Shown one piece after another: positions 28,504 through 39,250 of a DNA stretch of 64,000 nt (positions are counted from its first letter, which is position 1; every line of letters begins with the position of its first letter). The DNA is taken from the NCBI RefSeq assembly GCF_003002025.1, contig NZ_PVZB01000001.1, positions 558,001 through 622,000 on the forward strand, given 5' to 3'. This DNA comes from Paraburkholderia sp. BL25I1N1. GTDB taxonomy: Bacteria > Pseudomonadota > Gammaproteobacteria > Burkholderiales > Burkholderiaceae. The position numbers were made by a program, and so were the translations under genes. The notes under the pieces were generated by a model. That model saw only the letters and a program-made list of their open reading frames with translations, was not told where the DNA came from and searched no databases.

Positions 28504-30086
28504 GAGCTTTCTCCTTGTTGTCGTGCTTCCGCGGGCACCACGGTCAGCGTCAGGCCGCGCCGCGCGGTGACGCGCACCGCATGGCCCGCCGCGACCGGGG
28601 CCGTGCTGGACACCCGCCAGCGTTCCCCATGCACTTGTGCCCAACCGCCGAGCGCGCCGTCCGCCGTGAGGTCCGCCGGCGACAGGCCGCCGTCGAGCAC
28701 CACGCCGAGGCTGCCGATCATGGCTTCCGAACCCGTCACCACCGGACGGCGCCGCGCGCGCAGCGCGAGTTGCGACACGCCCAGCACGAACACCACGCTG
28801 AACACGGTGACGGCGGCGATCATCGGCAGCGGGATGCCGTAGCCGGGCACGTCGGTGTCGATCAGCATCAGCGCGCCGATCACGAACGCGACCACACCGC
28901 CGAAGCCGAGCGAACCGAAGGTCGGCAGAAACGCCTCGCCGATCAGGAAAGCGATGCCGAGAAAGATCAGACCGAGGCCGACGTAGTTGATGGGCATCAT
29001 CTGCATGGCGAAGAGGCCGAGCAGCAGGCTGATCGCGCCGACCACGCCGGGCAGTACGAAGCCCGGATTGGCGAATTCGAAGAACAGGCCGTACATGCCG
29101 ATCATCAGCAGGATCAGCGCGACGTTGGGATCGGTGATCACGGCAAGGAAGTGGCTGCGCCAGTCGACTTCGAGCGTCACGATCGGCGCGCTGGCCGTGT
29201 TGAGTTTGACGTTGCCGGCGCTGGTGACGAGCATGCGGCCGTCGAGCTGGCGCAGCAGGTCGGGCACGTCGCGCGCATTCAGATCGACGACATGCTGTGC
29301 GAGCGCGTCCGCCGCCGACAGGCTGACGGCTTCGCGAACCGCGCGCTCGGCCCAGTCGGCGTTGCGGCCACGCATCTGCGCGAGGCCGCGGATGTAGGCG
29401 GCGGCGTCGTGGACCTGCTTGCGCAGTTCGGTCGATTGGGTGTCGAGCGGCAGGGCGCTGGCGGAGCCGGTGGGCGCGGATGCCGCGGGTTTCGTCGGGT
29501 TGCCGACGCCGCTATCGCCGGCGTTACCACTGCCCGGAGCACCGCCAACACCCGGCAAGCCCGGCGTTCCGCCGCCTCCCGGCGGCTCCGCACCGCCGAT
29601 GCCCATCTGGATCGGCGTCGCCGCGCCGAGATTGGTGCCCGGCGCCATCGCCGCGATATGGCTTGCGTAGACGATATACGTGCCGGCGCTCGCGGCGCGC
29701 GCGCCGCTGGGTGCGATGAAGGTGGCGACCGGCACCGGCGAGCCGAGAATCGCCTTGATGATCTGCCGCATCGACGTGTCGAGCCCGCCCGGCGTATCCA
29801 GTTGCAGCACGGCGAGCTGCGCGCGATCGTCAACCGCGCGCTGCAGGCTGCGCACGATGAAGTCGGCGCTCGCCGGACTGATCGCACCGTTCACCGGAAT
29901 CACGACGACGCTGTTAGGGGCGACGGCGGCGCGCGGCGCCACATCCGATTCGCACGACGCGAACCCAAACGCCAAAAGCACGCCGAGCACGGTCATGCCG
30001 CGCATCAACCGGCCCACCATATCGCCACGGATAAGCGACATGCGCGAGCCGGACTGCCGGAACGGGAGACGTGGATACGCGCTCAT
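28500..30086 (-). CDS. NfeD-family membrane serine protease (long, ClpP-like) partner of slipin
   Basis: Up to 528 residues. The N-terminus contains a signal segment ([15 protein letters not shown], lipobox-like) but the start is uncertain (ATG 30086, 30041 or 30020). The ClpP-like domain has [15 protein letters not shown] and [16 protein letters not shown] with the Ser-Lys dyad family Ser. A low-complexity Gly/Pro/Ala insert of about 55 residues follows the [15 protein letters not shown] segment. Then come about five membrane helices and a C-terminal NfeD OB-fold ([20 protein letters not shown]). Its stop overlaps the slipin start, marking a two-gene operon. Confidence 0.92.
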   Translation of the reverse strand: MSAYPRLPFRQSGSRMSLIRGDMVGRLMRGMTVLGVLLAFGFASCESDVAPRAAVAPNSVVVIPVNGAISPASADFIVRSLQRAVDDRAQLAVLQLDTPGGLDTSMRQIIKAILGSPVPVATFIAPSGARAASAGTYIVYASHIAAMAPGTNLGAATPIQMGIGGAEPPGGGGTPGLPGVGGAPGSGNAGDSGVGNPTKPAASAPTGSASALPLDTQSTELRKQVHDAAAYIRGLAQMRGRNADWAERAVREAVSLSAADALAQHVVDLNARDVPDLLRQLDGRMLVTSAGNVKLNTASAPIVTLEVDWRSHFLAVITDPNVALILLMIGMYGLFFEFANPGFVLPGVVGAISLLLGLFAMQMMPINYVGLGLIFLGIAFLIGEAFLPTFGSLGFGGVVAFVIGALMLIDTDVPGYGIPLPMIAAVTVFSVVFVLGVSQLALRARRRPVVTGSEAMIGSLGVVLDGGLSPADLTADGALGGWAQVHGERWRVSSTAPVAAGHAVRVTARRGLTLTVVPAEARQQGESS

Positions 30087-30170
30087 CGCTGACGGCTGCC
30101 GCGCCGTGCCGACATGTATCGGCAGGCGCGGGCCGATACCCCAAAAGAAGGCTGGCCTGCTCCTTACAGC

Positions 30171-31208
30171 TTAGTCCGATTCCGCCTTGCGCGTGAAATC
30201 CGCGCGTGCCGGCCGGTAGTCGGTCGGCCGCATGCCGGTCCACTTGCGAAACGCGCGATGAAACGCGCTCGGTTCGGCAAACCCAACGGAGGTCGCGATG
30301 TCGGCGATGGTGCGATCGGTGTCCTGCAGTTCACCAATCGCTATGTCGCGCCGCAGATCGTCCTTGATCGTCTGATACGTATAGCCTTCCTGTTTCAAAC
30401 GCCGGCGCATGGTGGCCTCGGCGACGTGCAGGCGTTCGGCCATCTGATCGGCGGCGGGCCAGCCGGCCATCGGCATGGCGCGCAGCATCTTGCGCACGCG
30501 CGCCGCGAGCGAGCCGGGATTGCGGTACTTGACGATGAAGCTGCCGGGCGCGTCGCGCAGGAAGGGCTTGACCGATTTGGTCGTCTGGATCACCGGCAGC
30601 TCGAGAAAGGCCGGCGCGAGATCGACGTACGATTCGGCCTGCTCGAAGCTCATGTGATCGCAGAACATCAGCCGGTACTCGTGCGCGGCGGAGGGTTCGG
30701 CGCAGCGAAAGCGCGCCTCGAGCAGCGGAATGCGCCGCCCGACCAGCCAGCACAACAGCCCGTACACGACGATGAAGTAGGTCGCATAAGCGAACATGGC
30801 CGGCGGCGGCGCGCCGACGTTTTCCACGAAGCGCAGGCGCACGCGCTGCGCGTCCGTTTCGATCTCCGCGCCGAGGTCATCCAGCACGAGGCGCATGAAG
30901 CCGACCGCGCGCGCCAGCGCCTGCCCGCCGTTGCGCGCGGTGAGCGCCGTCTGCGTCATGGCGATGAAGCTGCCGCTTTTCATGCGATGCGAGTCCTGGC
31001 CGAAGAACTCGTCGTCCAGCGCGCGGGCAATCGCGGCCCACAGCGCGCCGTATTGCGCCGACGACACGCGGCTTTTCGGCGACGCCAGCATTGGCGCGGC
31101 GATGCCCGCGGCTTCGGCAAGCGGCAGCGCGTCGAGGCCGCGAGAGCGCGCCAGCGCAAGCGCTTCCTCGACCATGCTGACGGAAATCGTGCCTTTATCG
31201 TTTTTCAT
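30171..31208 (-). CDS. AraC-family regulator with Arabinose_bd-type sensor domain
   Basis: A 345-residue protein. The N-terminal ~190 residues match the OruR/ArgR-like Arabinose_bd domain (MLASPKSRVSSAQYGALWAA, YLIVYGLLCW-like region). The C-terminal HTH_18 reads ADQMAERLHVAEATMRRRLK, then TIADIATSVGFAEPSAFHRA and FRKWTGMRPTDYR. It is divergent from the mms valine operon starting at 31479, as Pseudomonas MmsR is from mmsAB. It is therefore the likely activator, responding perhaps to a 3-hydroxyisobutyrate-type inducer; that is inference. Confidence 0.88.
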   Translation of the reverse strand: MKNDKGTISVSMVEEALALARSRGLDALPLAEAAGIAAPMLASPKSRVSSAQYGALWAAIARALDDEFFGQDSHRMKSGSFIAMTQTALTARNGGQALARAVGFMRLVLDDLGAEIETDAQRVRLRFVENVGAPPPAMFAYATYFIVVYGLLCWLVGRRIPLLEARFRCAEPSAAHEYRLMFCDHMSFEQAESYVDLAPAFLELPVIQTTKSVKPFLRDAPGSFIVKYRNPGSLAARVRKMLRAMPMAGWPAADQMAERLHVAEATMRRRLKQEGYTYQTIKDDLRRDIAIGELQDTDRTIADIATSVGFAEPSAFHRAFRKWTGMRPTDYRPARADFTRKAESD

Positions 31209-31478
31209 GCATATCCGGTTTGACGGGGAAGCTGGCAAAAGCGCTCAACATTTTCCTTATGGCGATTCGCCAAGTGCCTGAAATTGTGGGCGTATGCGGA
31301 TTCATATCGTACCAGTATGGCAAATGCGCTCAGTCAGATTGATCGGGCTGAGCATCGAACCTGCCCGTCGGCTTGCCTACACTGGGCCTCAATCGATCGC
31401 GCTCCGCTTGGCCTCACAGACACGAACGTGAGGCGGCGAACCCGCCGCGATCAAACGCACAGCACAGGACCGAGCGCC

Positions 31479-32612
31479 ATGGACAGCTTCTACACCGACG
31501 AACAACGGATGATCCGCGACGCGGCTCGCGACTTCGCCACCGAACAGCTCGCACCGCACGCGGGCCAATGGGATCGCGACGCGCAACTGCCCGCCGAGGT
31601 CGTCAGGCAGATGGGCGAACTCGGCTTTCTCGGCATGATCGTGCCGGCCGAATGGGGCGGCTCCTACACGGACTACGTGGCCTATGCGCTTGCGCTCGAA
31701 GAGATCGCCGCGGGCTGCGCCGCCTGCGCCACGCTGATGAGCGTGCATAACTCGGTCGGCTGCGGGCCGATCCTCAACTTCGGCACCGACGCGCAAAAAG
31801 ACCGCTATTTGCAGGACCTCGCGACCGGTCGCCGAATCGGCGCGTTCTGTCTGACCGAACCGCAGGCCGGTTCCGAGGCGAACAATCTGCGCAGCCGCGC
31901 CGTGCTGCGCGACGGCAAGTGGATTCTCAACGGCAGCAAGCAGTTCGTGACCAACGGCTCGCGCGCCGACCTCGCGATCGTCTTCGCTGTGACCGATCCC
32001 GACCGTGGCAAGCGCGGTCTGTCGGCCTTCATCGTGCCGACCGATACGCCGGGCTTCAACGTCGGCAAGCCGGAGCATAAGCTCGGCATTCGCGCTTCGG
32101 ACACCTGTCCGATTTCGCTCGACGACTGCGCCGTGCCGCAAGCCAATCTGCTCGGCGAACCGGGCGAGGGCCTGCGCATCGCGCTGTCGAATCTCGAAGG
32201 CGGGCGCATCGGCATTGCGGCGCAGGCGATCGGCATCGCGCGCGCCGCGTTCGATGCCGCTCGTCTCTATGCGAACGAACGCATTCAGTTCGGCAAGGCG
32301 TTGAAGGAGCATCAGACCATCGCCAACATGCTCGCCGACATGGCCACGCGTTTGAATGCAGCGCGCCTGCTGGTGCATCACGCGGCGCGGCTGCGCACGG
32401 CGGGCAAGCCATGTTTGTCGGAGGCTTCGCAGGCCAAGCTGTTCGCGTCGGAACTGGCCGAGGAAATCTGCTCGAACGCGATCCAGATTCACGGCGGCTA
32501 TGGTTATCTGGAGGACTACGCGGTGGAGCGCCATTATCGCGATGCGCGCATCACGCAGATTTACGAAGGGACCAGCGAGGTGCAACGCATGCTGATCGCC
32601 CGGCATGTGTAA
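31479..32612 (+). CDS. Isobutyryl-CoA (short/branched-chain) acyl-CoA dehydrogenase
   Basis: A 377-residue flavoprotein. It has the acyl-CoA dehydrogenase signatures [19 protein letters not shown] and [20 protein letters not shown], and the catalytic base region [16 protein letters not shown]. It oxidises isobutyryl-CoA to methacrylyl-CoA, passing electrons to ETF. It is first in the operon with synthetase, mmsA, mmsB, hydratase and hydrolase, which fits valine degradation. 2-Methylbutyryl-CoA is an alternative substrate. Confidence 0.9.
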   Translation: MDSFYTDEQRMIRDAARDFATEQLAPHAGQWDRDAQLPAEVVRQMGELGFLGMIVPAEWGGSYTDYVAYALALEEIAAGCAACATLMSVHNSVGCGPILNFGTDAQKDRYLQDLATGRRIGAFCLTEPQAGSEANNLRSRAVLRDGKWILNGSKQFVTNGSRADLAIVFAVTDPDRGKRGLSAFIVPTDTPGFNVGKPEHKLGIRASDTCPISLDDCAVPQANLLGEPGEGLRIALSNLEGGRIGIAAQAIGIARAAFDAARLYANERIQFGKALKEHQTIANMLADMATRLNAARLLVHHAARLRTAGKPCLSEASQAKLFASELAEEICSNAIQIHGGYGYLEDYAVERHYRDARITQIYEGTSEVQRMLIARHV

Positions 32613-32724
32613 ATGCAAACGAAGCGGCATTTGAGCGCAAAATAGCCTGGCCGCCGGGTAGAAAGCAGTGCAGCAGCGGGACAAAAAAGCAAAAGCGGAT
32701 AGACCGCGCCAACTGGAGACGACG

Positions 32725-34416
32725 ATGACTGCAGCGAAGGCCTTTTTCGACGCGCGTGACCTGTTATTGCGCCATCGAACCGACTACGACCGTGCATACC
32801 GCGAATTCGCGTGGCCGGCACTAGGCGAGTTCAACTGGGCGCTCGACTACTTCGACGTGATCGCGCGCGATAACGACAACCCAGCGCTATGGATCGTCGA
32901 CGATCCCGCCACCGACGGCCTGCGCCTGTCCTACGCGCAGATGTCGGAGCGCTCGGCGCGCATGGCGAATTTCCTGCGCGGCGTGGGCGTGGGCCGCGGC
33001 GACCGCCTGTTGCTGATGCTGCCGAACCGCGTCGAACTGTGGGACGTGATGCTCGCGGCCATGAAGCTCGGCGCGATCGTACTGCCGGCCACCACCCAGC
33101 TTTCCGCCGACGACGTGCGCGATCGCGTGCAGATTGGCGGCGCGAATTTCGCGGTGGTGGATAGCGCGGAACTGGGCAAATTCGATGCGCTCGAAGCGCC
33201 GCTCACGCGCCTGTCAGTGGGCACGCCGCGCGACGGCTGGATCGACCTAGCGGCAGGCTATGACGCATCGCCGCAATTCACACCTGAAGGCGTCACGCTG
33301 GCCACCGACCCGATGCTGCTGTATTTCACTTCGGGCACGACCTCCAAGCCCAAGCTGGTCGAACATACGCATCAAAGCTATCCGGTCGGCCATCTGTCGA
33401 CGATGTACTGGATCGGCCTGCAACCGAACGACATCCATTGGAATATCAGCTCGCCGGGCTGGGCCAAGCACGCGTGGAGCTGCTTCTTCGCGCCGTGGAA
33501 TGCGCAGGCCTGCGTGTTCGTTTTCAACTTTCCACGCTTCGTGCCGAAAGACACGCTGAACGCGCTGGTGCGTTTCAACATCACCACGCTGTGCGCGCCG
33601 CCGACCGTCTGGCGCATGCTGGTGCAGGAGCATCTGAGCGACTATCCGGTCAAACTGCGCGAGATTGTCGGCGCCGGCGAGCCGTTGAATCCCGAGGTCA
33701 TCGAGCGCGTGAAGCACGCGTGGGACATTACGATTCGCGACGGCTACGGCCAGACCGAGACGACCTGCCAGATCGGCAATTCGCCGGGCCAGCCGGTGGT
33801 CGCGGGTTCGATGGGGCGTCCGCTACCGGGCTACACGATCGAGCTCATCGATGCGGACGACCAGCCCGTTACTGAAGGCGAAATCGCGCTGCCGCTTGCG
33901 CAACGGCCGCTCGGTCTGATGACCGGCTACGCGAACAACATCAACGCCACCGCGCAAGCGATGCGCAACGGCTTCTATCGCACGTCCGACGTCGCGCTGC
34001 GCCGTGACGACGGCTACTACGTCTACGTCGGCCGCGCCGACGACGTTTTCAAATCGTCCGATTACCGCCTCAGTCCGTTCGAACTCGAAAGCGTGCTGAT
34101 CGAGCACGAGGCGATCGGCGAGGCCGCTGTGGTGCCGAGCGCCGACGCGCTGCGTCTGTCGGTGCCCAAAGCATTCGTCACCGTGCGTCAGGGCTATGAA
34201 GCCGGCCCCGAACTCGCGCGCGCCGTGTTCGCGTTCTCGCGCGAAAAGCTCGCGCCGTACAAGCGGATTCGCCGCCTGCAGTTCAGCGAACTGCCCAAGA
34301 CCATCTCCGGCAAGATTCGCCGCGTCGAATTGCGACGCCGCGAAATGGAGCGCGAGGCCGACCCCGCGCGTTTGCCCGATGAGTATTGGGAGGAAGATTT
34401 CCCCGATCTGCGTTGA
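32725..34416 (+). CDS. AMP-binding acyl-CoA synthetase
   Basis: A 563-residue ANL-family enzyme; the start at 32725 follows GGAGACGACG. The P-loop reads YFTSGTTSKPKLVEHTH, the A5 motif DGYGQTETT, and the C-terminal catalytic Lys lies in LPKTISGKIRRVELR. The family includes medium-chain and branched acyl-CoA synthetases. In this operon it probably activates a free branched acid such as isobutyrate, letting the pathway start from acids as well as from valine. Confidence 0.88.
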   Translation: MTAAKAFFDARDLLLRHRTDYDRAYREFAWPALGEFNWALDYFDVIARDNDNPALWIVDDPATDGLRLSYAQMSERSARMANFLRGVGVGRGDRLLLMLPNRVELWDVMLAAMKLGAIVLPATTQLSADDVRDRVQIGGANFAVVDSAELGKFDALEAPLTRLSVGTPRDGWIDLAAGYDASPQFTPEGVTLATDPMLLYFTSGTTSKPKLVEHTHQSYPVGHLSTMYWIGLQPNDIHWNISSPGWAKHAWSCFFAPWNAQACVFVFNFPRFVPKDTLNALVRFNITTLCAPPTVWRMLVQEHLSDYPVKLREIVGAGEPLNPEVIERVKHAWDITIRDGYGQTETTCQIGNSPGQPVVAGSMGRPLPGYTIELIDADDQPVTEGEIALPLAQRPLGLMTGYANNINATAQAMRNGFYRTSDVALRRDDGYYVYVGRADDVFKSSDYRLSPFELESVLIEHEAIGEAAVVPSADALRLSVPKAFVTVRQGYEAGPELARAVFAFSREKLAPYKRIRRLQFSELPKTISGKIRRVELRRREMEREADPARLPDEYWEEDFPDLR

Positions 34417-34470
34417 TATTTATCCAGTCACTGTCCGGCCGCCTCGCGGCCATTGCAGAGGAGTTTCAGC

Positions 34471-35982
34471 ATGAGCGCAAATGCAGCCGTTGCCACCGTC
34501 AAGTTGCTGATCAACGGCGAGTTCGTCGAATCGAAGACCGCCGAATGGCGCGACATCGTCAATCCCGCCACGCAAGAAGTGCTGGCGCGCGTACCGTTCG
34601 CCACCGCCGATGAAGTGAACGAAGCCATCCGTTGCGCCCACGTCGCGTTCAAGACCTGGAAGGACACGCCGATCGGCGCGCGCATGCGCATCATGCTGAA
34701 GTACCAGGCGCTGATTCGCGAGCATTCGCCGCGTATCGCGAAGACCTTGAGCGCGGAACAGGGTAAGACGATTCCCGATGCCGAAGGCGATATCTTCCGC
34801 GGCCTCGAAGTGGTCGAGCATGCATGCTCGATCGGCACCTTGCAGCAGGGCGAGTTCGCGGAGAACGTCGCCGGCGGCGTCGATACGTACACGCTGCGCC
34901 AGCCGATCGGCGTATGCGCCGGCATCACACCGTTCAACTTCCCGGCGATGATCCCGCTGTGGATGTTCCCGATGGCGATCGTGTGCGGCAATACGTTCGT
35001 GCTGAAGCCTTCCGAGCAAGACCCGCTTTCTACCATGCAACTGGTCGAACTCGCGCTCGAAGCGGGCGTGCCGAAGGGTGTGCTGAATGTCGTGCACGGC
35101 GGCAAACAGGTGGTCGACGCGCTCTGCACGCACGAACTCGTGAAGGCCATTTCATTCGTCGGCTCGACGGCGGTCGGTACGCATGTGTACCGCCTCGGCA
35201 GCGAGCACGGCAAGCGCGTGCAGTCGATGATGGGCGCGAAAAACCACGCCGTCGTGCTGCCCGATGCGAACCGCGAGCAGACGTTGAACGCGCTGGCTGG
35301 TGCGGGTTTCGGCGCAGCGGGGCAGCGCTGCATGGCGACCTCGGTGGTCGTGCTGGTGGGCGCCGCGCAGCAATGGTTGCCGGACCTGGTCGCCAAGGCC
35401 AGGACGCTGAAGGTCAATGCGGGCAACGAACCGAATACGGACATCGGCCCGGTGGTTTCGCGCGCGGCGAAGCAGCGCATTCTCGGACTGATCGAGACGG
35501 GCGTGAAAGAAGGCGCGACCCTCGCGCTCGACGGCCGCGACATTAAAGTGCCCGGCTACGAGCAAGGCAACTTCATCGGCCCGACGGTCTTTACCGACGT
35601 CACCACCGAGATGGAAATCTACCGCCAGGAAATTTTCGGCCCGGTGCTGGTGGTGCTGAACGCAGCGACGCTCGATGACGCAATCGCGCTGGTCAACCGC
35701 AATCCGTTCGGCAACGGCGTCGGGCTATTCACGCAGAGCGGCGCGGCGGCGCGCAAATTCCAGAGCGAGATCGATATCGGCCAGGTCGGCATCAACATTC
35801 CGATTCCCGTGCCGGTGCCGTCCTTCAGCTTCACCGGCTCGCGCGGCTCGAAGCTCGGCGACCTCGGCCCCTATGGCAAACAGGTCGTGCAGTTCTACAC
35901 GCAGACCAAGACCGTGACCGCCCGCTGGTTCGACGACGACACTGTCAACGACGGCGTCAACACGACCATCAGCCTGCGCTGA
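34471..35982 (+). CDS. mmsA: CoA-acylating methylmalonate-semialdehyde dehydrogenase
   Basis: A 503-residue aldehyde dehydrogenase. MmsA-specific features are the C-terminal SFTGSRGSKLGDLGPYGKQV and the nucleophile Cys in GAAGQRCMATS; the Glu of classical ALDHs is absent, as in CoA-acylating enzymes. It converts methylmalonate semialdehyde to propionyl-CoA with NAD+ and CoA. The start follows AGAGGAG. It is immediately upstream of mmsB, the classical pair. Confidence 0.95.
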   Translation: MSANAAVATVKLLINGEFVESKTAEWRDIVNPATQEVLARVPFATADEVNEAIRCAHVAFKTWKDTPIGARMRIMLKYQALIREHSPRIAKTLSAEQGKTIPDAEGDIFRGLEVVEHACSIGTLQQGEFAENVAGGVDTYTLRQPIGVCAGITPFNFPAMIPLWMFPMAIVCGNTFVLKPSEQDPLSTMQLVELALEAGVPKGVLNVVHGGKQVVDALCTHELVKAISFVGSTAVGTHVYRLGSEHGKRVQSMMGAKNHAVVLPDANREQTLNALAGAGFGAAGQRCMATSVVVLVGAAQQWLPDLVAKARTLKVNAGNEPNTDIGPVVSRAAKQRILGLIETGVKEGATLALDGRDIKVPGYEQGNFIGPTVFTDVTTEMEIYRQEIFGPVLVVLNAATLDDAIALVNRNPFGNGVGLFTQSGAAARKFQSEIDIGQVGINIPIPVPVPSFSFTGSRGSKLGDLGPYGKQVVQFYTQTKTVTARWFDDDTVNDGVNTTISLR

Positions 35983-36006
35983 GTTCAAGAGTCCACGGGA
36001 GACATC

Positions 36007-36921
36007 ATGAAAATAGGCTTTATCGGACTCGGCAACATGGGTGCGCCGATGGCGCACAACCTGCTCAAGGCGGGCCACGCGGTCAACGTATTCGACCTCA
36101 ACGCGCAAGCCGTGCAGGCGCTCGTCGATGCGGGCGCGAAAGCGGCCGGTTCGCCGAAAGCAGCGGTAACGGACGTGGAATGCGTGATCACCATGCTGCC
36201 CGCCGCCGCGCATGTGCGCAGCGTGTTGAGCGCGGACGACGGCATCTTCGCCGGTATCGCGAAGGGCGTGACGATCATCGATTCGAGCACGATCGATCCT
36301 GCGAGCGTCAAGGCGTTCGCCGAACTCGCGCAGCAGAACGGCAACACCTTTGTCGATGCGCCGGTTTCAGGCGGCACCGGCGGCGCGGCGGCGGGTACGC
36401 TGACCTTCATGGTCGGCGGCAGCGCGAGCGCGTATGAGCAGGTCAAGCCGGTGCTTTCGGCGATGGGCAAGAACATCGTGCATTGCGGCGACACCGGCAC
36501 GGGCCAGGTCGCGAAGATCTGCAACAACCTCGTGCTCGGCATCACGATGGCGGGCGTCGCCGAAGCCATGTCGCTCGGCGAAGCGCTCGGTATCGACGCG
36601 AAAGTGCTGGGCGGCATCATCAATACGTCGACGGGACGGTGCTGGAGTTCGGACACCTACAATCCGATGCCCGGCGTGATCGAGACGGCGCCGTCCACGC
36701 GCGGTTACACGGGCGGCTTCGGCACCGATCTCATGCTCAAAGACCTCGGCCTCGCCACCGACGCCGCGAAAACCGCGCGTCAACCGGTCTATCTCGGCGC
36801 GCTGGCGCAACAGCTTTACCAGACGATGAGCACGAAAGGCGCGGGACGTCTCGACTTTTCCGCGGTCATCAAGTTGTATCGTCAGGACGGCCAGGGCGGC
36901 AAGGACGGAGGCGCGGCATGA
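36007..36921 (+). CDS. mmsB: 3-hydroxyisobutyrate dehydrogenase
   Basis: A 304-residue beta-hydroxyacid dehydrogenase. The Rossmann motif is GFIGLGNMGAPMA at the N-terminus, the substrate loop DAPVSGGTGGAAAGTLTFM, and the catalytic Lys lies in TGQVAKICNNLVLG. It oxidises 3-hydroxyisobutyrate to methylmalonate semialdehyde, the MmsA substrate. The stop overlaps the next start (ATGA), so translation is coupled. Confidence 0.95.
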   Translation: MKIGFIGLGNMGAPMAHNLLKAGHAVNVFDLNAQAVQALVDAGAKAAGSPKAAVTDVECVITMLPAAAHVRSVLSADDGIFAGIAKGVTIIDSSTIDPASVKAFAELAQQNGNTFVDAPVSGGTGGAAAGTLTFMVGGSASAYEQVKPVLSAMGKNIVHCGDTGTGQVAKICNNLVLGITMAGVAEAMSLGEALGIDAKVLGGIINTSTGRCWSSDTYNPMPGVIETAPSTRGYTGGFGTDLMLKDLGLATDAAKTARQPVYLGALAQQLYQTMSTKGAGRLDFSAVIKLYRQDGQGGKDGGAA

Positions 36922-37736
36922 TCGAACTCGACTACGCGCATGACGGCGCCGTCGCGCAACTCACGCTCAAGCGGCCGCCGGCCAACGCGTTTACGCCCGA
37001 AGGCTTGCTGCAATTGCAGCAGACCATCGAGCGCCTGAACGGCGAGGCGCGCGTGCGCGCCATCGTGATCACCGGCGACGGCCCCAAGTTCTTCAGCGCG
37101 GGCGCCGACCTGAACACCTTCGCCGACGGCAACCGCGAAGTCGCGCGCACCGCGGCGGCGCGCTTCGGCGCAGCCTTCGAGACCTTGCAGAACGCGCGGC
37201 CCGTCGTGATCGCGGCGATCAACGGTTATGCAATGGGCGGCGGGCTCGAGTGCGCGCTGGCCTGTGATATCCGCATTGCGGAACAGCATGCGTTGCTGGC
37301 GTTGCCCGAGACCGCGGTCGGTTTGCTGCCCTGCGGTTGCGGCACGCAGACGCTGCCGTGGCTGGTCGGCGAAGGCTGGGCCAAGCGAATGATTCTGACC
37401 GGCGAGCGCGTCGATGCGGCGACGGCGTTGCGCATCGGTCTGGTCGAAGAAGTGGTGGAGAAGGGCGCGGCGCGCGAGGCGGCGCTGGCCATGGCGGCGC
37501 GTGTCGCCAACTTGAGCCCGCAAGCGGTCGGCTTCAGCAAGACGCTGATTCATCAGGGCCGCAACGGCGTGCCGCGCGCGGCCGCGCTGGCGCTGGAGCG
37601 CGAGCGTTTCGTCGATCTGTTCGATGGCGCCGATCAGCGCGAAGGTGTCAATGCATTCCTCGAAAAACGCGCGCCGCGCTGGCAGGTGACGCAGGCTGCG
37701 CAGGCCGACGCTTCGAAACCGGAGACGCGTCAATGA
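36918..37736 (+). CDS. Enoyl-CoA hydratase (crotonase family), methacrylyl-CoA hydratase role
   Basis: A 272-residue crotonase with the oxyanion-hole motifs FFSAGADLNTF and YAMGGGLECALACDIRI, and the second catalytic region LALPETAVGLLPCGCGTQTL. The second Glu position differs from classical FadB-type hydratases, as is common in this subfamily. By position it should hydrate methacrylyl-CoA to 3-hydroxyisobutyryl-CoA. It overlaps both neighbours by ATGA. Confidence 0.85.
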   Translation: MIELDYAHDGAVAQLTLKRPPANAFTPEGLLQLQQTIERLNGEARVRAIVITGDGPKFFSAGADLNTFADGNREVARTAAARFGAAFETLQNARPVVIAAINGYAMGGGLECALACDIRIAEQHALLALPETAVGLLPCGCGTQTLPWLVGEGWAKRMILTGERVDAATALRIGLVEEVVEKGAAREAALAMAARVANLSPQAVGFSKTLIHQGRNGVPRAAALALERERFVDLFDGADQREGVNAFLEKRAPRWQVTQAAQADASKPETRQ

Positions 37737-38881
37737 GCGCCTTGCAAAGCGTCGCGCACGATACGAGCTTCGAGGCGGAGCGCGAGATTCTGTTTCGCGT
37801 GGTGAACCGCGTGGCGATCATCACGCTCAACCGGCCGGCCGCGCTCAATGCGCTCTCGCACGCGATGGTGCGCGAACTCGCCGTCCTGGTCGAACATTGC
37901 CGCACCGATGAGGGCATCGTCGCGCTCGTGCTGAAAGGCGCCGGCGCCAAGGGCTTCTGCGCTGGCGGCGATGTCCGCGAAGTGCAGCGGCTCGCGAAGA
38001 ACGGTGACAGCCGCTGGCTCGCATTCTTCGTCGACGAATACCGGCTCGACTATGCGCTGCACACGTTTCCAAAGCCGGTGGTCGCGTTGCTCGACGGCAT
38101 TGCGATGGGCGGCGGCATGGGGCTCGGCCAGGGGGCGCGGTTGCGCATCGTGACCGAGCGCAGCAAGATCGCCATGCCGGAGACGCGTATCGGCTTTCTG
38201 CCGGACGTCGGCGCGACGCGTTTTCTGAGCGCGATGCCGGCGGAGCTCGAGTTGTATGTCGGGCTGACCGGCGCGACCTTGTCCGGCGCTGATGCGTTGC
38301 GCCTGCAACTGGCCGATCTGTGCGTGCCGGCCGAATGGCTCGCCAGTTTCGAGGAGCGCCTGCAACGCATGCCGCTCGACGGCGATCTGATGGCCGCCTT
38401 GCGCGGCGTCTTCGAGCCGCCGTGCAATATCATTCCGCACGCGCCGCTGGCGGCGTTTACACAACTGATCTTGCGGCATTTCGATCGGCGTTCGAGCATC
38501 GAGCGGATGGTCGCGACGGTGCGGCACGATTTGCTGCGTGAGCCGCCGCGCGAGGTGAAGCAGTGGTTGCAGTCCACCTACGACGCGTTGACCGGTCATT
38601 CGCCCACCATGCTCTACGTCACGCGTGAGGCGCTTTTGCGCGGCCGGCAGATGACGTTGGCGGAGTGCTTCCGTATGGAACTGGGCATTGTCAAACGCGT
38701 GATCGAGGAGGGCGACTTCTGCGAAGGCGTACGAGCCCAGTTGATCGACAAGGATCGCAAAGCCCGCTGGGCGCCCGCCACGCTCGCCGAGGTGCGGCCG
38801 GAGCGGGTCAGGCATTTTCTTGCTTCGCCGTGGAAGAGCGACGCGCATCCGCTGGCCGCTTTGGGCGCGGAGCAGGGCTGA
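37733..38881 (+). CDS. 3-hydroxyisobutyryl-CoA hydrolase (HIBCH)
   Basis: A 382-residue crotonase-fold thioesterase. HIBCH-specific segments are GFCAGGDVREVQRLA, DGIAMGGGMGLGQGARLRIV and MPETRIGFLPDVGATRFLS, with Glu and Asp at the catalytic positions, plus the long C-terminal helical part (LRGRQMTLAECFRMELGIVK). It frees 3-hydroxyisobutyrate for MmsB. It is last in the operon. Confidence 0.92.
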   Translation: MSALQSVAHDTSFEAEREILFRVVNRVAIITLNRPAALNALSHAMVRELAVLVEHCRTDEGIVALVLKGAGAKGFCAGGDVREVQRLAKNGDSRWLAFFVDEYRLDYALHTFPKPVVALLDGIAMGGGMGLGQGARLRIVTERSKIAMPETRIGFLPDVGATRFLSAMPAELELYVGLTGATLSGADALRLQLADLCVPAEWLASFEERLQRMPLDGDLMAALRGVFEPPCNIIPHAPLAAFTQLILRHFDRRSSIERMVATVRHDLLREPPREVKQWLQSTYDALTGHSPTMLYVTREALLRGRQMTLAECFRMELGIVKRVIEEGDFCEGVRAQLIDKDRKARWAPATLAEVRPERVRHFLASPWKSDAHPLAALGAEQG

Positions 38882-39250
38882 AGTGGCATTGCGCTAAAAC
38901 GGGACGAGCGCTGCGTCCGCTCCCCATACGCAACCCGGCCAACCGGGCGCCATGCCGCCCGCCGACGACAACGTCCTGCGTTCGCAGACGGAACGGCATG
39001 CATTGCCGTAGATCATTTCTATCCCATACCCGGCGGCGCGCCGCGCCGTAAAAACCTTGCAGCCTCGAAGCCTCGAGTCGGCCTGTTTGCTGTATTCGCG
39101 CGGCTTTCATAGCGAGCGAACGGCGGCCGGGAACGAACCATGCTGGTGAACGGGATCGCGTGAAGTGGTAACAGCATTGACGGTAAGCAGGATCGAGCGC
39201 CGGCTCCCGTCGGCAATGGCTTGTTGACCCCGTTCAAAAGGAGAATATCG
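38882..39250. other. Intergenic region, no gene seen
   Basis: About 370 bases between the valine operon and the CsbD gene. Any open frame is short and atypical. It presumably holds the terminator of the former and the promoter of the latter, but I cannot point to either. Confidence 0.4.

Noticed and set aside
31258..31329. Repeated TATGGC motifs between the AraC gene and the valine operon as AraC sites
   Set aside because: Only the first six bases match; the rest of the two copies diverge, so the similarity may be chance.
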